Shown in pieces: positions 32,867 to 41,967 of a stretch of DNA of 64,000 nucleotides; position 1 is the stretch's first letter, and the number at the start of each line of letters is the position of its first letter. Position numbers and translations under genes: made by a program. The notes below the pieces were generated by a model. It made no database searches. It had not been told where the DNA came from and was given only the letters and a program-made list of their open reading frames with translations. The stretch is from Rhodocyclaceae bacterium (GTDB taxonomy: Bacteria; Pseudomonadota; Gammaproteobacteria; Burkholderiales; Rhodocyclaceae). The stretch spans positions 1-64,000 of the forward strand of contig JAKLLG010000016.1 of the NCBI GenBank assembly GCA_023150275.1, given 5' to 3'.

Positions 32867-33183
32867 GGCCGCACCTCCGCGACCAGTTTGCGCGGCCGGC
32901 CAGGACCGCGACGCACGACAGGATTGTCGTCAGCTGCGGCGGGCGATTGCATTGCACAACCCGACGCAGAGTTGCGCGACAAATACTCAAACAGCGCCGC
33001 CGCGGCAACATAAAGCCGGTTGCCCCGCACAAATGTCTGTAGCAGCGGCGAGCCGCGCTTAGCATCAGAGCGGCAATTTTTGATGGTTTGGTAGTTGATG
33101 CCGGCGATGCGGCACGCATCGCGTGCGGGCAATTCCAGTCTGCCGTCACAAAAATCGTGAACGAATTCTTTGAATGTGAACAT
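32863..33183 (-). CDS. DNA-binding protein with an AT-hook
   Basis: 106 residues. The middle part (ACRIAGINYQTIKNCRSDAK) looks like a small helix-turn-helix, and the end has RRGPGRPRK, a classic AT-hook core. It is probably the regulator of the three-gene operon 33183-31410. The A+T-rich sequence upstream (33340-33420) could hold its binding sites. Confidence 0.6.
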   Translation of the reverse strand: MFTFKEFVHDFCDGRLELPARDACRIAGINYQTIKNCRSDAKRGSPLLQTFVRGNRLYVAAAALFEYLSRNSASGCAMQSPAAADDNPVVRRGPGRPRKLVAEVRP

Positions 33184-33639
33184 ACGGACTCCTGAACGGA
33201 ATCCGCGGGGCAGCCGGGCAGCTGCCTTGCGTGTCGGTGACTCGCGGTATGTTGAATTTGCCCCGCCGACACGGCCCGCACGGTGCGGGCATGTGGTACT
33301 TGTGAAATGCTGGTTAAGCGCAAAGCGCGGGTAACACCAGCTACCGAGTCACTACAATATCAGTAAGAACAGTCACTGACAATTGATATGCGACGTTTTC
33401 TCTGACGTTCAGTTTTCACTACGCGCTGACTCATGGTCGGCCGAAGCTGTCATCCGGCCATCCTTGTTTGCCATCCTTGTTTGTATGGCGGGTTTAGATT
33501 TCCAAACTGATGCTTAAAATTGTCCACGAAAGTCGGGACGATTCAGAAACCCGCTCCGCCATCAGGTCGACCGGGAATCACGATAAAGGCATAATTTCGT
33601 TTTCGCCCGAAACGCGGGCGTAGGCAACGGAACGGCTAC
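33184..33639. other. Divergent promoter region before the defence module
   Basis: Holds a tandem 13-bp repeat ccatccttgtttg (33458-33470 and 33471-33483), the related blocks gtcactacaatatca and gtcactgacaattgata (33351-33407), and an inverted pair ggcgggttt and aaacccgctccgcc (about 33487-33561). cataat near 33590 may be the -10 of the + strand module. No gene seen. Confidence 0.45.
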
Positions 33640-35643
33640 ATGCTCACAAATATCCGAGGTCTGGTCGACCGGTTGGAACTCTCGCCCTCCCGCGGCCTGA
33701 TGCCGCTGTTCGAGGCGGTCTCCAACGCCATGGACGCCATCGAGGAGCGTCACGACAATTCTGCGGCTGGCTCCATCCGCATACGCCTCATCGCAGCCGA
33801 TGATTTGGCCTCGCAGGGGGGTGACAACACCCTCGTCGTCGACGGCTTCGAGATACGGGACGATGGGGCTGGCTTCAACGACGCCAACGTCGCGTCGTTC
33901 GGTGAGGCCTACACGCTCTCGAAGGTCAAGATCGGGGGCAAGGGTGTCGGCCGCTTCACGTTCCTGAAAGTGTTCGCCAGATGCGATGTCCGCAGCGTCT
34001 TCGAGCGGGACGGTAAACGCCTGGCGCGTGATTTCTCCTTCTCCATCCAGGACGAGATGGTGGGAGCCGACAAGACAACCCCCTCGGCCGAGGCGCCCGG
34101 AACGACGATCACCCTTCGGGGCCTCGCCAGTTCATACCGCGCGGCCTGGCCGGCCGACCCCGGAGTGCTGGCAGAAAGAATCATTGCCCACTTCCTGATC
34201 AGGTTCGCCGCAAGGTCATGTCCGCGCATCACCCTTGAAGCCCCCGGGCATGCGGCCATCGACTTACAGTCCGTCTTCCAGTCGACGGTTCAGCCGCACA
34301 TCGAGGACCGCTTTTTCGACGTGCAAGATCGCACGTTCGCGTTGCAGGCGTTCCGCCACCGCGACAAGCGGGCGAGGCACGTCTACCACCTGTGCGCGGA
34401 CGGGCGCGAGGTGACGGAATCGAAACTCAAAGCTCTGCTGCCGGAGCTTCCCGACCGCCTGCTTGACGACGATCAGGAGGCGTACACGCTCATCGTGCTG
34501 GTGACGGGCGAATACCTCGATGACCACGCCAACCAGGAACGTACGAAGATCGCCTTCCAGACGGACGACGAGCCGGAGCTTGAACAGACGCTGATATCGA
34601 AACAGTCGCTCGGCAAAGGAATTGCCGACACGCTCCGCTCGGTCTTGGCCCCCGACCTGAAATCGACCAACGAGGAAAAGATTGCTCAGATTGAACGGTT
34701 CGTCGAGCAGCAGGCCCCCGAATACCGGGTGCTGACGCACGAGAAATACCGGCCGATCATCGAACAGAGGGTCCAGCCAGGTCTCCGCGACGACCAGTTG
34801 GATGAGGCCCTGCTACACATCCGGCGGGAAATCGAGGACGGCATCCGCAAGGAGGAGAGGCATGTCGCCGCGCTGATGGAGAAGGAGTCGTACGACCAAT
34901 ACCAGGAACGCATCAAGGCGCTCATGGAGGGGATGAACGAAGTGGGCAAGGCGAAGCTTGCCGACTATGTCGCCCACCGCCGGATCATCCTCGACCTTGT
35001 CGACCAAAGCCTCAAACGCGTGCAGACGGACCAGAAGTACCCCTTCGAGAGGGTGCTGCACAAGATGATCTTCCCGATGGGCGAAACGTCCAAGGACATT
35101 TTTTTCGACCAGCAGAACATGTGGATGATCGACGAGCGGCTGTGTTACCACACGCTGCTCACCTCGGACAAAAAACTGAACAAGGTGGCCGGGCTGGAAG
35201 CGACATCGGGGAAGGAGCCGGACATCATGGCATTCTTCTACGACACCCCGATTTGCGTTGCCGAACCCGACAACCTTCCGGGCGGCGGCCTGGTGGTAGT
35301 CGAATTCAAGCGGCCGGGCCGCGACAATTACGACAAGGACCCCGCCGACCAGATCATCCAGCGGTTCGTGGAGATCGACCAAGGGAATGTGAGGGATATC
35401 GACGGGCGGCCCATTAATCCGGAGCGCCTACGCTACACGGGCTATCTGATCGCCGACCTGACCCCGACCCTCCGGAAGCAGGTCTCGTACAGGTATCACC
35501 GAACCGCGGACGGCGAGGGTTATTTCTTCTCTCTGCCCGAGGGCAACGGCTACGTGGAGATCATCTCCTACGACAAGCTGGTGCGTGATGCCAAACGCCG
35601 CAACCGGGTTCTCTTCGAGAAACTCGGCCTACACAAGCACTGA
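33640..35643 (+). CDS. GHKL-type ATPase with a C-terminal PD-(D/E)xK-like nuclease signature
   Basis: 667 residues. The N-terminal GHKL fold shows E25, N29 and D32 (EAVSNAMDA), D75-G-A-G78, and GGKGVGRF at 99-106. A middle region (about 350-470) is charged and helical, likely coiled coil. Near the end, D528 and E555-F-K557 (VVVEFKRP) match the PD-(D/E)xK nuclease pattern. Related GHKL proteins include MutL, Hsp90 and several phage-defence ATPases. It lies 30 bases before the MmeI-like gene in the same direction, suggesting one defence operon. The exact family is not recognised. Confidence 0.75.
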   Translation: MLTNIRGLVDRLELSPSRGLMPLFEAVSNAMDAIEERHDNSAAGSIRIRLIAADDLASQGGDNTLVVDGFEIRDDGAGFNDANVASFGEAYTLSKVKIGGKGVGRFTFLKVFARCDVRSVFERDGKRLARDFSFSIQDEMVGADKTTPSAEAPGTTITLRGLASSYRAAWPADPGVLAERIIAHFLIRFAARSCPRITLEAPGHAAIDLQSVFQSTVQPHIEDRFFDVQDRTFALQAFRHRDKRARHVYHLCADGREVTESKLKALLPELPDRLLDDDQEAYTLIVLVTGEYLDDHANQERTKIAFQTDDEPELEQTLISKQSLGKGIADTLRSVLAPDLKSTNEEKIAQIERFVEQQAPEYRVLTHEKYRPIIEQRVQPGLRDDQLDEALLHIRREIEDGIRKEERHVAALMEKESYDQYQERIKALMEGMNEVGKAKLADYVAHRRIILDLVDQSLKRVQTDQKYPFERVLHKMIFPMGETSKDIFFDQQNMWMIDERLCYHTLLTSDKKLNKVAGLEATSGKEPDIMAFFYDTPICVAEPDNLPGGGLVVVEFKRPGRDNYDKDPADQIIQRFVEIDQGNVRDIDGRPINPERLRYTGYLIADLTPTLRKQVSYRYHRTADGEGYFFSLPEGNGYVEIISYDKLVRDAKRRNRVLFEKLGLHKH

Positions 35644-35673
35644 CCACCGTCCGTCGGGAACCGGAGACAATCC

Positions 35674-38382
35674 ATGCCGTTGTCGTGGAACGAAATCAAG
35701 AACAGGGCAATGGCCTTCTCCAAGGAATGGGCCGACGAGTCATCCGAGGACGCGGAGGCGAAGAGTTTCTGGGACGCATTCTTCAACGTGTTCGGGATCA
35801 CCCGCCGCCGCATCGCCTCCTTCGAGACTCCCGTAAAGAAGGGGGACGGCAAGGGGGGTTACATAGACCTGCTCTGGCGCGGAATGCTGCTAGTCGAGCA
35901 CAAGTCAAGGGGTAAGGACTTGGACAGGGCAGAACACCAGGCTTTTGAGTATTTTTCAGGCCTGAAAGAGCGCGACCTCCCGCGCTTCGTGATCGTGTCG
36001 GATTTCGCCAGGATAAGACTCTACGATCTGGAAGAAGGCGGGCACCACGAATTCGCTCTGCGCGACCTTCACAAGCATATCCGCCGGTTCGGCTTCATCG
36101 CCGGCTACCAGACCCGCAGTTTCGGGCAGGAAGACCCGGTCAACGTCCAGGCCGCCGAAAAGCTCGGCCGCCTCCACGACCTACTCAAAGCATCGGGCTA
36201 CGAGGGGCATGCCCTCGAAGTGTTTCTCGTCCGCCTTCTTTTCTGTGTGTTCGCAGAGGACACGTCGATTTTCGAGCAGCGGCAGTTTACCGACTGGATT
36301 GAGCAGCGCACGGCGGAGGACGGCAGTGACCTCGGGCCGCTCCTCGCCCAGTTGTTCCAGACACTGGACACTCCGCGGGAGAAACGGCAGAGGAATCTTG
36401 ATGAGGCACTGGCCGCCTTCCCCTACGTCAATGGCCGGCTGTTCTCCGAGCGCCTTCCCTTGGCGAGCTTCGACTCCGCCATGCGCGAGTCACTGCTCGA
36501 ATGTGGTTCTCTCAATTGGAGCCGAATCTCGCCCGCCGTTTTCGGCTCCCTGTTTCAGAGCATCATGGACGAGGAGGAGCGGCGGATACTCGGCGCGCAC
36601 TACACATCCGAGACGAACATACTGAAAGCGTTGCACCCCCTGTTCCTTGATCAGCTCTGGGCGGAGTTCGGACGAATAAAGGACACGCCAAAAGCCCTCC
36701 CTGCATTCCACAAGAAGCTGGCGACCCTTCACGTCTTCGATCCCGCATGTGGCTGCGGGAATTTTCTTGTAATCGCCTATCGCGAACTTCGTCTCCTGGA
36801 ATTGGAGGTGTTGAGGGCGGTGGAGCGCGGCCGCCTGACTCGACATCTGGAGTTCGACCTCTCAAGTCTCGTGCAAGTGGACGTCGACCAGTTCTACGGT
36901 ATCGAGCTGGAAGAGTTCCCGTCGCAAATCGCCCAGGTGGCTCTGTGGCTGACCGACCACCAGATGAACCTCCTCGTCTCGGAGGAGTTCGGCAGCTATT
37001 TCGCCAGGCTGCCGCTCCGCAAGGCCCCCAACATCGCCAACGAGAATGCGATGCGGATTGACTGGTCGGGAGTGCTTCCGCCAAGCGAATGTTCCTATGT
37101 CGTGGGCAATCCGCCGTTCGTCGGGAAGCAATACCAAAATGCGGGGCAGAAAGCCGATCTGGCTCGGGCGTTCGCAGGACTCAAAGGTGCCGGCGTGCTT
37201 GACTATGTTTCGTGTTGGTACCGGAAGGCGACGGAATACATGGCCGCCAATCCCGCGATCAGGACGGCGTTCGTGTCCACGAACTCAATTACCCAGGGCG
37301 AGCAGGCGGGCGTCCTGTGGAACGATCTTTTCCAGCGCGGGGTCAAGATTCACTTCGCCCACCGCACGTTCCAATGGATGTCGGAGGCCCGGGGCCGGGC
37401 CGCGGTGCATTGCGTGATTATCGGGTTCGCCCTGCACGATGCGACGAACAAGACGCTCTTCGATTACGAGACACTCCAAGGTGAGCCGCACGCCATCAAG
37501 GCCGCCAACATCAACCCGTATCTCGTCGAGGGCGACGACGCGGCCCTGCCGAACCGCCGCCGCCATTTCGACCCGGACACGCAACCTATCGCATTCGGCA
37601 GCATGCCGAACGACGGGGGACATCTGCTGCTGACGGCCGACGAGCGGCTGGAACTTATCGCCGCGGAGCCTTTGGCGAAGCAGTGGCTGAGGCCAATTGT
37701 CGGCAGCGAGGAGTACATCAACGGCATCGAGCGCTGGTGTCTTTGGCTTGGCGGGATTTCACCGGCAGAGCTTCGCGCGATGCCCAATGTGCGAAGGCGG
37801 GTCGAGGCCGTCAGGCAACAGAGGCTGGGAAGTACCCGCGAGACGACCAACAGGCTTGCGGACACGCCGGCGCTGTTCGGGGAGATTCGCCAGCCGGCGA
37901 CGAACTATCTTGCGGTCCCGAAGACCTCGTCGGAGCGGCGGGCCTATATTCCCATCGGGTTTTTGCCACCGTCGGTGATTGCCAACACGGAGCTATTCAC
38001 GCTTGAAGGGGCTGGCCTGTTCCATTTCGGGGTTCTCACGTCGCAGATGCACATGGCCTGGGTCAGGGCCGTCTGCGGGCGGCTGAAAAGCGATTACCGC
38101 TATTCGGCGGGAATCGTCTACAACAACTTCCCGTGGCCGGATGCCGACGGGAAGAAGATCACCGCCGTGGAAAAGGCTGCGCAGATGGTGCTGGACGCCC
38201 GCGCGGCATATCCCGATTCCACCCTTGCCGACCTTTACGATCCCTTGGCAATGCCGGCCAATCTGTTGGATGCGCACCGCGCGGTGGACAAGGCCGTCGA
38301 TGCCGCCTACGGTAAAAAATCGTTCTCCGGTGAAGCTGAAAGGGTGTCGTTCCTCTTCAAGATATACAAGGAACACACCTAG
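35674..38382 (+). CDS. MmeI-like type IIL restriction-modification enzyme
   Basis: 902 residues, close to the length of MmeI, and similar to it throughout as far as I can recall that sequence. The N-terminal nuclease has D65-x9-E75-H-K77. A helical spacer follows, then an adenine methyltransferase with GAHYTSE (307-313), DPACGCGNF (356-364) and NPPF (479-482), and a C-terminal recognition domain with GRLKSDYRYS (802-811). Such single-chain enzymes methylate one strand of an asymmetric site and cut about 20 bases away. All catalytic motifs are intact. It is cargo at the right end of the mobile element. Confidence 0.9.
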   Translation: MPLSWNEIKNRAMAFSKEWADESSEDAEAKSFWDAFFNVFGITRRRIASFETPVKKGDGKGGYIDLLWRGMLLVEHKSRGKDLDRAEHQAFEYFSGLKERDLPRFVIVSDFARIRLYDLEEGGHHEFALRDLHKHIRRFGFIAGYQTRSFGQEDPVNVQAAEKLGRLHDLLKASGYEGHALEVFLVRLLFCVFAEDTSIFEQRQFTDWIEQRTAEDGSDLGPLLAQLFQTLDTPREKRQRNLDEALAAFPYVNGRLFSERLPLASFDSAMRESLLECGSLNWSRISPAVFGSLFQSIMDEEERRILGAHYTSETNILKALHPLFLDQLWAEFGRIKDTPKALPAFHKKLATLHVFDPACGCGNFLVIAYRELRLLELEVLRAVERGRLTRHLEFDLSSLVQVDVDQFYGIELEEFPSQIAQVALWLTDHQMNLLVSEEFGSYFARLPLRKAPNIANENAMRIDWSGVLPPSECSYVVGNPPFVGKQYQNAGQKADLARAFAGLKGAGVLDYVSCWYRKATEYMAANPAIRTAFVSTNSITQGEQAGVLWNDLFQRGVKIHFAHRTFQWMSEARGRAAVHCVIIGFALHDATNKTLFDYETLQGEPHAIKAANINPYLVEGDDAALPNRRRHFDPDTQPIAFGSMPNDGGHLLLTADERLELIAAEPLAKQWLRPIVGSEEYINGIERWCLWLGGISPAELRAMPNVRRRVEAVRQQRLGSTRETTNRLADTPALFGEIRQPATNYLAVPKTSSERRAYIPIGFLPPSVIANTELFTLEGAGLFHFGVLTSQMHMAWVRAVCGRLKSDYRYSAGIVYNNFPWPDADGKKITAVEKAAQMVLDARAAYPDSTLADLYDPLAMPANLLDAHRAVDKAVDAAYGKKSFSGEAERVSFLFKIYKEHT

Positions 38383-38426
38383 CAGGATTTGACCGGGACA
38401 CCGTAGCCGTCCCTCGGAAACAGGGA

Positions 38427-38446
38427 GGGCCTCCGTTTGGAGGCCC
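38427..38446 (+). terminator. Hairpin after the restriction-modification gene
   Basis: An 8-bp stem gggcctcc/ggaggccc with loop gttt lies between the convergent MmeI-like and integrase genes; only two T follow, so strength is uncertain. Confidence 0.6.
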
Positions 38447-38501
38447 TTCGCCGTTCACGCTCCATAGCGTGGTTACGGATACCCAATTTTCTGTGCTTTC
38501 A

Positions 38502-39548
38502 TCATCCCAATTTGCGCGCGATATTCTCAGCCTGGAGGTGGGTATAGCGCTTGAGCATCTGTAGTGTCTTGTGCCCGCTGACAGCTGCCATCTCCAGCAC
38601 ATTCAAGTCACCACGCTCAGCGAGTCGTGACAACGCCTCGTGCCGCAGATCGTGAAATGTGAAGTCGTCGACCTTTGCCCTTGCGCAGGCACGCTTGAAA
38701 GCGGTGTAGAGGGTCATTCTCTCGACAGGTAGCACATACCCCTTAATGTCGTGCGGCAACGCCTCCAGAGCGCAAAGCGCTCGACTTGAGAGCGGTACTG
38801 CGCGCGGCTCCTCGGTCTTGATCTTCTCCGGATCGAGAAGAAGCGCCAGACGTCTTGCCTTGTCGACGTTCCGCCATTCCAGTTGCAGCAGCTCGCCCTG
38901 CCGCATCGCAGTTTCGACGGCCAGTTGTACAGCTGGCCATAAGAAGGGGTTAAGGCTTTGTCTGCACGCGGCTTCCAGCCTTGCCCACTCTGCCGCCGTT
39001 AGCCGCCGGTCGCGCGCCTTGCCGCTTCGCGGCTTCCTGATTCCCAGGACGGGATTGCCTGCCGGAAGCGGGTAGCCGAACTCTTTCATTCCGACGTCAA
39101 AGACCTTGCTCAGCAGATCGACCTCGCTCTTGACCGTCGCGGCACTGACGCGAGGGGCCGCAGCTTGCTTCTTGTAGCGCGGATCTGGATCCTTCAGCCG
39201 TGCGTCGCGGTAGTCCGCGACAACGGATGGGGAAATAGCCACCAAGGCGTAGTCTCCTAGCCGATCTTCAAGCGCCGCCAGCTTGTATTTCCAAGCCTTT
39301 CCACGGTAGTGGTGAGGCGCAAAATCCGTTTTGAAGAGCTTCGCCAAGTCAGAAAAGAGTGTTCTTCGTGCGATTGTTGTTTTGATGTGCGTGCCGGTGG
39401 TCATGTCACCCTCGACGACCTTCATCCAGTCGCGAGCATCCGAAAGCTTTTTAAACGTCCTGCTCTCTGCCGGCGCTCCCCTTAATCTGACTTTCGCCTG
39501 ATAGCGGGGGGTGCCATCAGTTGCCTTCCTTTCAACTATCGTTCCCAT
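38502..39548 (-). CDS. int: Tyrosine-family integrase of the mobile element
   Basis: 348 residues. The catalytic set is complete: R216 (AMRQGEL), H299-x2-R302 (HDLRH), H326 (GHKTLQ) and Y335 (RYTH). The N-terminal part (about 65-160) is the core-binding domain. It should recombine the 62-bp att sites in tRNA-Ser(GCT). The gene is about 100 bases from attR and reads inwards. No separate excisionase is obvious; the AT-hook protein at 32863 is one candidate. Confidence 0.93.
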   Translation of the reverse strand: MGTIVERKATDGTPRYQAKVRLRGAPAESRTFKKLSDARDWMKVVEGDMTTGTHIKTTIARRTLFSDLAKLFKTDFAPHHYRGKAWKYKLAALEDRLGDYALVAISPSVVADYRDARLKDPDPRYKKQAAAPRVSAATVKSEVDLLSKVFDVGMKEFGYPLPAGNPVLGIRKPRSGKARDRRLTAAEWARLEAACRQSLNPFLWPAVQLAVETAMRQGELLQLEWRNVDKARRLALLLDPEKIKTEEPRAVPLSSRALCALEALPHDIKGYVLPVERMTLYTAFKRACARAKVDDFTFHDLRHEALSRLAERGDLNVLEMAAVSGHKTLQMLKRYTHLQAENIARKLG

Positions 39549-39646
39549 GTCGCGTGTCCCAAATTTGTCCCAAAACGATGATTTCGTCGAACCAATTTAC
39601 TTGAGAGCCGCGCCGTTACAAGGTACCATTTCGAAAAATCGGTCCT

Positions 39647-39708
39647 CTGCTAAGGGAGCATACGGGCTAAAACTCGTATCGAGGGTTCGAATCCCTCCGT
39701 CTCCGCCA
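39647..39708 (+). repeat. attR: 62-bp direct repeat (tRNA-Ser remnant)
   Basis: Exact copy of 19524-19585. The sequence left of it (gtcct) does not continue the tRNA, so this is a partial, non-functional tRNA copy that marks the end of the element. Confidence 0.93.
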
Positions 39709-39727
39709 AGTTTTTCTGCAGTTCAAC

Positions 39728-39756
39728 TTGGCAAACCAGGAAGCGATCCGTATAAT
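39728..39756 (+). promoter_or_regulatory. Promoter of tRNA-Arg
   Basis: -35 TTGGCA (39728-39733), 17-base spacer, -10 TATAAT (39751-39756), 15 bases before the tRNA. Confidence 0.8.
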
Positions 39757-39771
39757 CGCCGCTTCTTCAAC

Positions 39772-39848
39772 GCGCCCGTAGCTCATCTGGATAGAGTACT
39801 TGGCTACGAACCAAGGGGTAGGGAGTTCGAATCTCTCCGGGCGCGCCA
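39772..39848 (+). tRNA. tRNA-Arg (anticodon ACG)
   Basis: 77 bases with CCA. Acceptor stem gcgcccg/cgggcgc, anticodon stem-loop cttgg-ctacgaa-ccaag, T arm gttcgaatc. Confidence 0.97.
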
Positions 39849-39857
39849 GCTTCACTG

Positions 39858-39890
39858 AAAAGCCGATTTCTCGCGAAATCGGCTTTTTGC
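39858..39890 (+). terminator. Terminator after tRNA-Arg
   Basis: Twelve-base arms aaagccgatttc and gaaatcggcttt around tcgc, followed by T. Confidence 0.8.
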
Positions 39891-39908
39891 TTTTCGGGAG
39901 TCGCCAAC

Positions 39909-41207
39909 ATGCCGGTCGGAATCATCGAATCGCTGGATCACGAGGGGCGTGGCATCACGCGCCTCGAAGGCAAGACCATCTTCGTCGAGGGCGCATTGCC
40001 GCTCGAGGAGGTGGAGTATTCGAGCTATCGCAAGAAACCGAGCTACGAGCTCGCGCAGACCACACGCATTCTCAAGGCATCGGGGGATCGGGTCACGCCG
40101 GCCTGCCCGCATTTCGGCGTCTGCGGCGGCTGTTCGATGCAGCACGCCGATCATGCCGCGCAGGTCGCCGCGAAGCAGCGCGTTCTCGAAGACAATCTCT
40201 GGCATATCGGTCGCGTGCGCCCGGAACAGCTCTACCCCCCGATCTACGGAAGCCCCTGGGGCTACCGCCATCGTGCACGCCTGAGTGCGCGCCTGGTCCC
40301 CAAAAAGGGCGGCATGCTGGTCGGCTTTCACGAGCGCAGGAGCAGTTACGTCGCCGACATGCGCGTGTGCCTGAACCTGCCCCAACACGTCTCCGACCTG
40401 CTCGTTCCATTACGCGCCCTGATCGGTGCGTTCTCGGCGCCGGATCGCATGCCGCAGGTAGAAGTCGCCGTCGGCAATTCGGTGACCGTGCTGGTATTCC
40501 GCGTGCTCGAACCGCTGAGTGCGAATGACGAGTCACTGCTGCGCGAATTCGGAGATCGCCACGCAGTGCAGATCTGGTTGCAACCGAAGGGGCCGGATAC
40601 GGTGCACCGCTTTCATCTGGAGCACGCCGCCCAACTCAGCTACAAGCTGCCGGAATTCGAACTTGAACTTTTTTTTTCACCCACCGAGTTCACGCAGGTA
40701 AATCATGCGATCAACCAGGTGCTGGTTCGTCGTGCGATGGCGCTGCTGGCGCCGCAGCCCGGCGAACGCATCGCGGACATGTTCTGTGGCCTCGGCAACT
40801 TCACGCTGCCGATTGCCCGACTTGGCGCAGATGTTGTCGGCATCGAGGGCAGCCAGGCGCTGGTGAACCGCGCTGCCGCCAACGCTGCCGCGAACGGCCT
40901 GTCCGAGCGAACCTCATTCGGCGTTGCCAATCTTTTCGAAGCTACTGTTGAGAGCATGGCGGCACTCGGTCACTTCGACAAGATGTTGATCGATCCGCCG
41001 CGCGAGGGTGCAATCGAACTGGTGAAGGCACTCGGCACCGACGGCCCGCGGCGCATCGTCTACGTCTCCTGCAGCCCGTCAACGCTGGCACGAGACGCCG
41101 CGGTGCTGACGGGTCAGCAGGGCTATCGCTTTCGCGGCGCGGGCGTGGTCAACATGTTCCCCAATACCTCGCACGTGGAATCCATCGCGCTCTTCGAGCG
41201 GCACTGA
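39909..41207 (+). CDS. rlmD: 23S rRNA (uracil-1939-C5)-methyltransferase
   Basis: 432 residues. A TRAM-like N-terminus is followed by the iron-sulfur cysteines in [10 protein letters not shown] (about 66-75) and a methyltransferase domain with [16 protein letters not shown] and the catalytic cysteine in [12 protein letters not shown]. This matches RlmD (RumA). The start lies 18 bases after the tRNA-Arg terminator. Confidence 0.93.
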   Translation: MPVGIIESLDHEGRGITRLEGKTIFVEGALPLEEVEYSSYRKKPSYELAQTTRILKASGDRVTPACPHFGVCGGCSMQHADHAAQVAAKQRVLEDNLWHIGRVRPEQLYPPIYGSPWGYRHRARLSARLVPKKGGMLVGFHERRSSYVADMRVCLNLPQHVSDLLVPLRALIGAFSAPDRMPQVEVAVGNSVTVLVFRVLEPLSANDESLLREFGDRHAVQIWLQPKGPDTVHRFHLEHAAQLSYKLPEFELELFFSPTEFTQVNHAINQVLVRRAMALLAPQPGERIADMFCGLGNFTLPIARLGADVVGIEGSQALVNRAAANAAANGLSERTSFGVANLFEATVESMAALGHFDKMLIDPPREGAIELVKALGTDGPRRIVYVSCSPSTLARDAAVLTGQQGYRFRGAGVVNMFPNTSHVESIALFERH

Positions 41208-41329
41208 TCGGCGCTTGCCGTTCGTGGCAGGGACTGCTACGGTCCGGTAGAGCGCACGACGGGAGCGCTGGTGGCGTGGTAGCGGCCCACTTCACCGAAA
41301 TTGCAGAGGAACTGCGAGGGAGACGCGCG

Positions 41330-41818
41330 ATGAACCAGACATCCACGCCACCGCTGATCACGAGTTGGACCGACTACGCTGCGGCTGTAGCGCGCGTCCT
41401 CGCTTGCGCCGGGCACTCGCTCGTTGTCTTCGATCGCGACCTGATGACGCTCCATCTTGACCATCCGGCGCAGATCGCATCGCTCACCGGATTCCTGCGT
41501 CGATCGCCAAGCACGACACTGCGCATTGCACTGCAACAACCGGAGGCGCTGCGCAATCACCATCCGCGACTACTGGAGTTGCTGCGCTCCTATGCACACA
41601 AGTTCCACGTGCAGGAAACGCCGCAGCACCTGGCCAGCCTGAGCGACTCGCTGCTGATCGCCGATGGCGAATCTGCCGTGATCCGTTTTCACCACGATCA
41701 TGCACGCAGCAAGGAGATCGTTGCCGATGCGGAGGCCTGCAAGTCTTATGTCAGACGATTCGAGGACATCTGGAATGAGGGCGGCACACCGCTCAGCGCA
41801 AGCGTCACCGGATTGTAG
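41330..41818 (+). CDS. DUF7931-type protein
   Basis: 162 residues with the pattern of this small family: AGHSLVVFDRDLM near the start, PRLLELLRSYAHKFHVQET in the middle and a C-terminal VRRFEDIWNEG. It resembles a degenerate phospholipase-D-like fold. Function unknown. ATG 41330 has GGGAG upstream; an earlier in-frame start at 41276 lacks one. Confidence 0.7.
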   Translation: MNQTSTPPLITSWTDYAAAVARVLACAGHSLVVFDRDLMTLHLDHPAQIASLTGFLRRSPSTTLRIALQQPEALRNHHPRLLELLRSYAHKFHVQETPQHLASLSDSLLIADGESAVIRFHHDHARSKEIVADAEACKSYVRRFEDIWNEGGTPLSASVTGL

Positions 41819-41967
41819 CTTTCGCCTGCGACCGTATGCCGCAGCGCAACATCCGCGCCTTGATCAATGATAAAATTCGGGCACGCTTGGTTGCGCAACC
41901 AGGCGGTATCGCACGCATAGCGCGGTATGTCGCAGTACGTTTTTCCAATATCGATAAGGATCTGACA

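Larger units (their letters stand above)
19524..39708. mobile_element. Integrative mobilizable element in tRNA-Ser(GCT), about 20.1 kb
   Basis: Bounded by the perfect 62-bp repeats and carrying a tyrosine integrase next to the right repeat, a MobF relaxase, a VirD4-type coupling protein, VirB5-like and VirB6-like proteins, a possible replication protein and cargo. No VirB4, VirB9, VirB10 or VirB11 gene is present, so self-transfer is unlikely and use of a helper secretion system is inferred. Most backbone genes are on the - strand. The outer cargo (19850-21415 and 33640-38382) is on the + strand. Confidence 0.88.

Noticed and set aside
35674..38382. Type I HsdM-like or DISARM-type methylase
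   Set aside because: Full-length similarity to MmeI, including the N-terminal D-x9-E-x-K nuclease, and no HsdS or HsdR nearby.
39640..39708. A second tRNA-Ser gene
   Set aside because: Only the 3' 62 bases are present; the 5' acceptor strand and D arm are missing. It is the attR copy.
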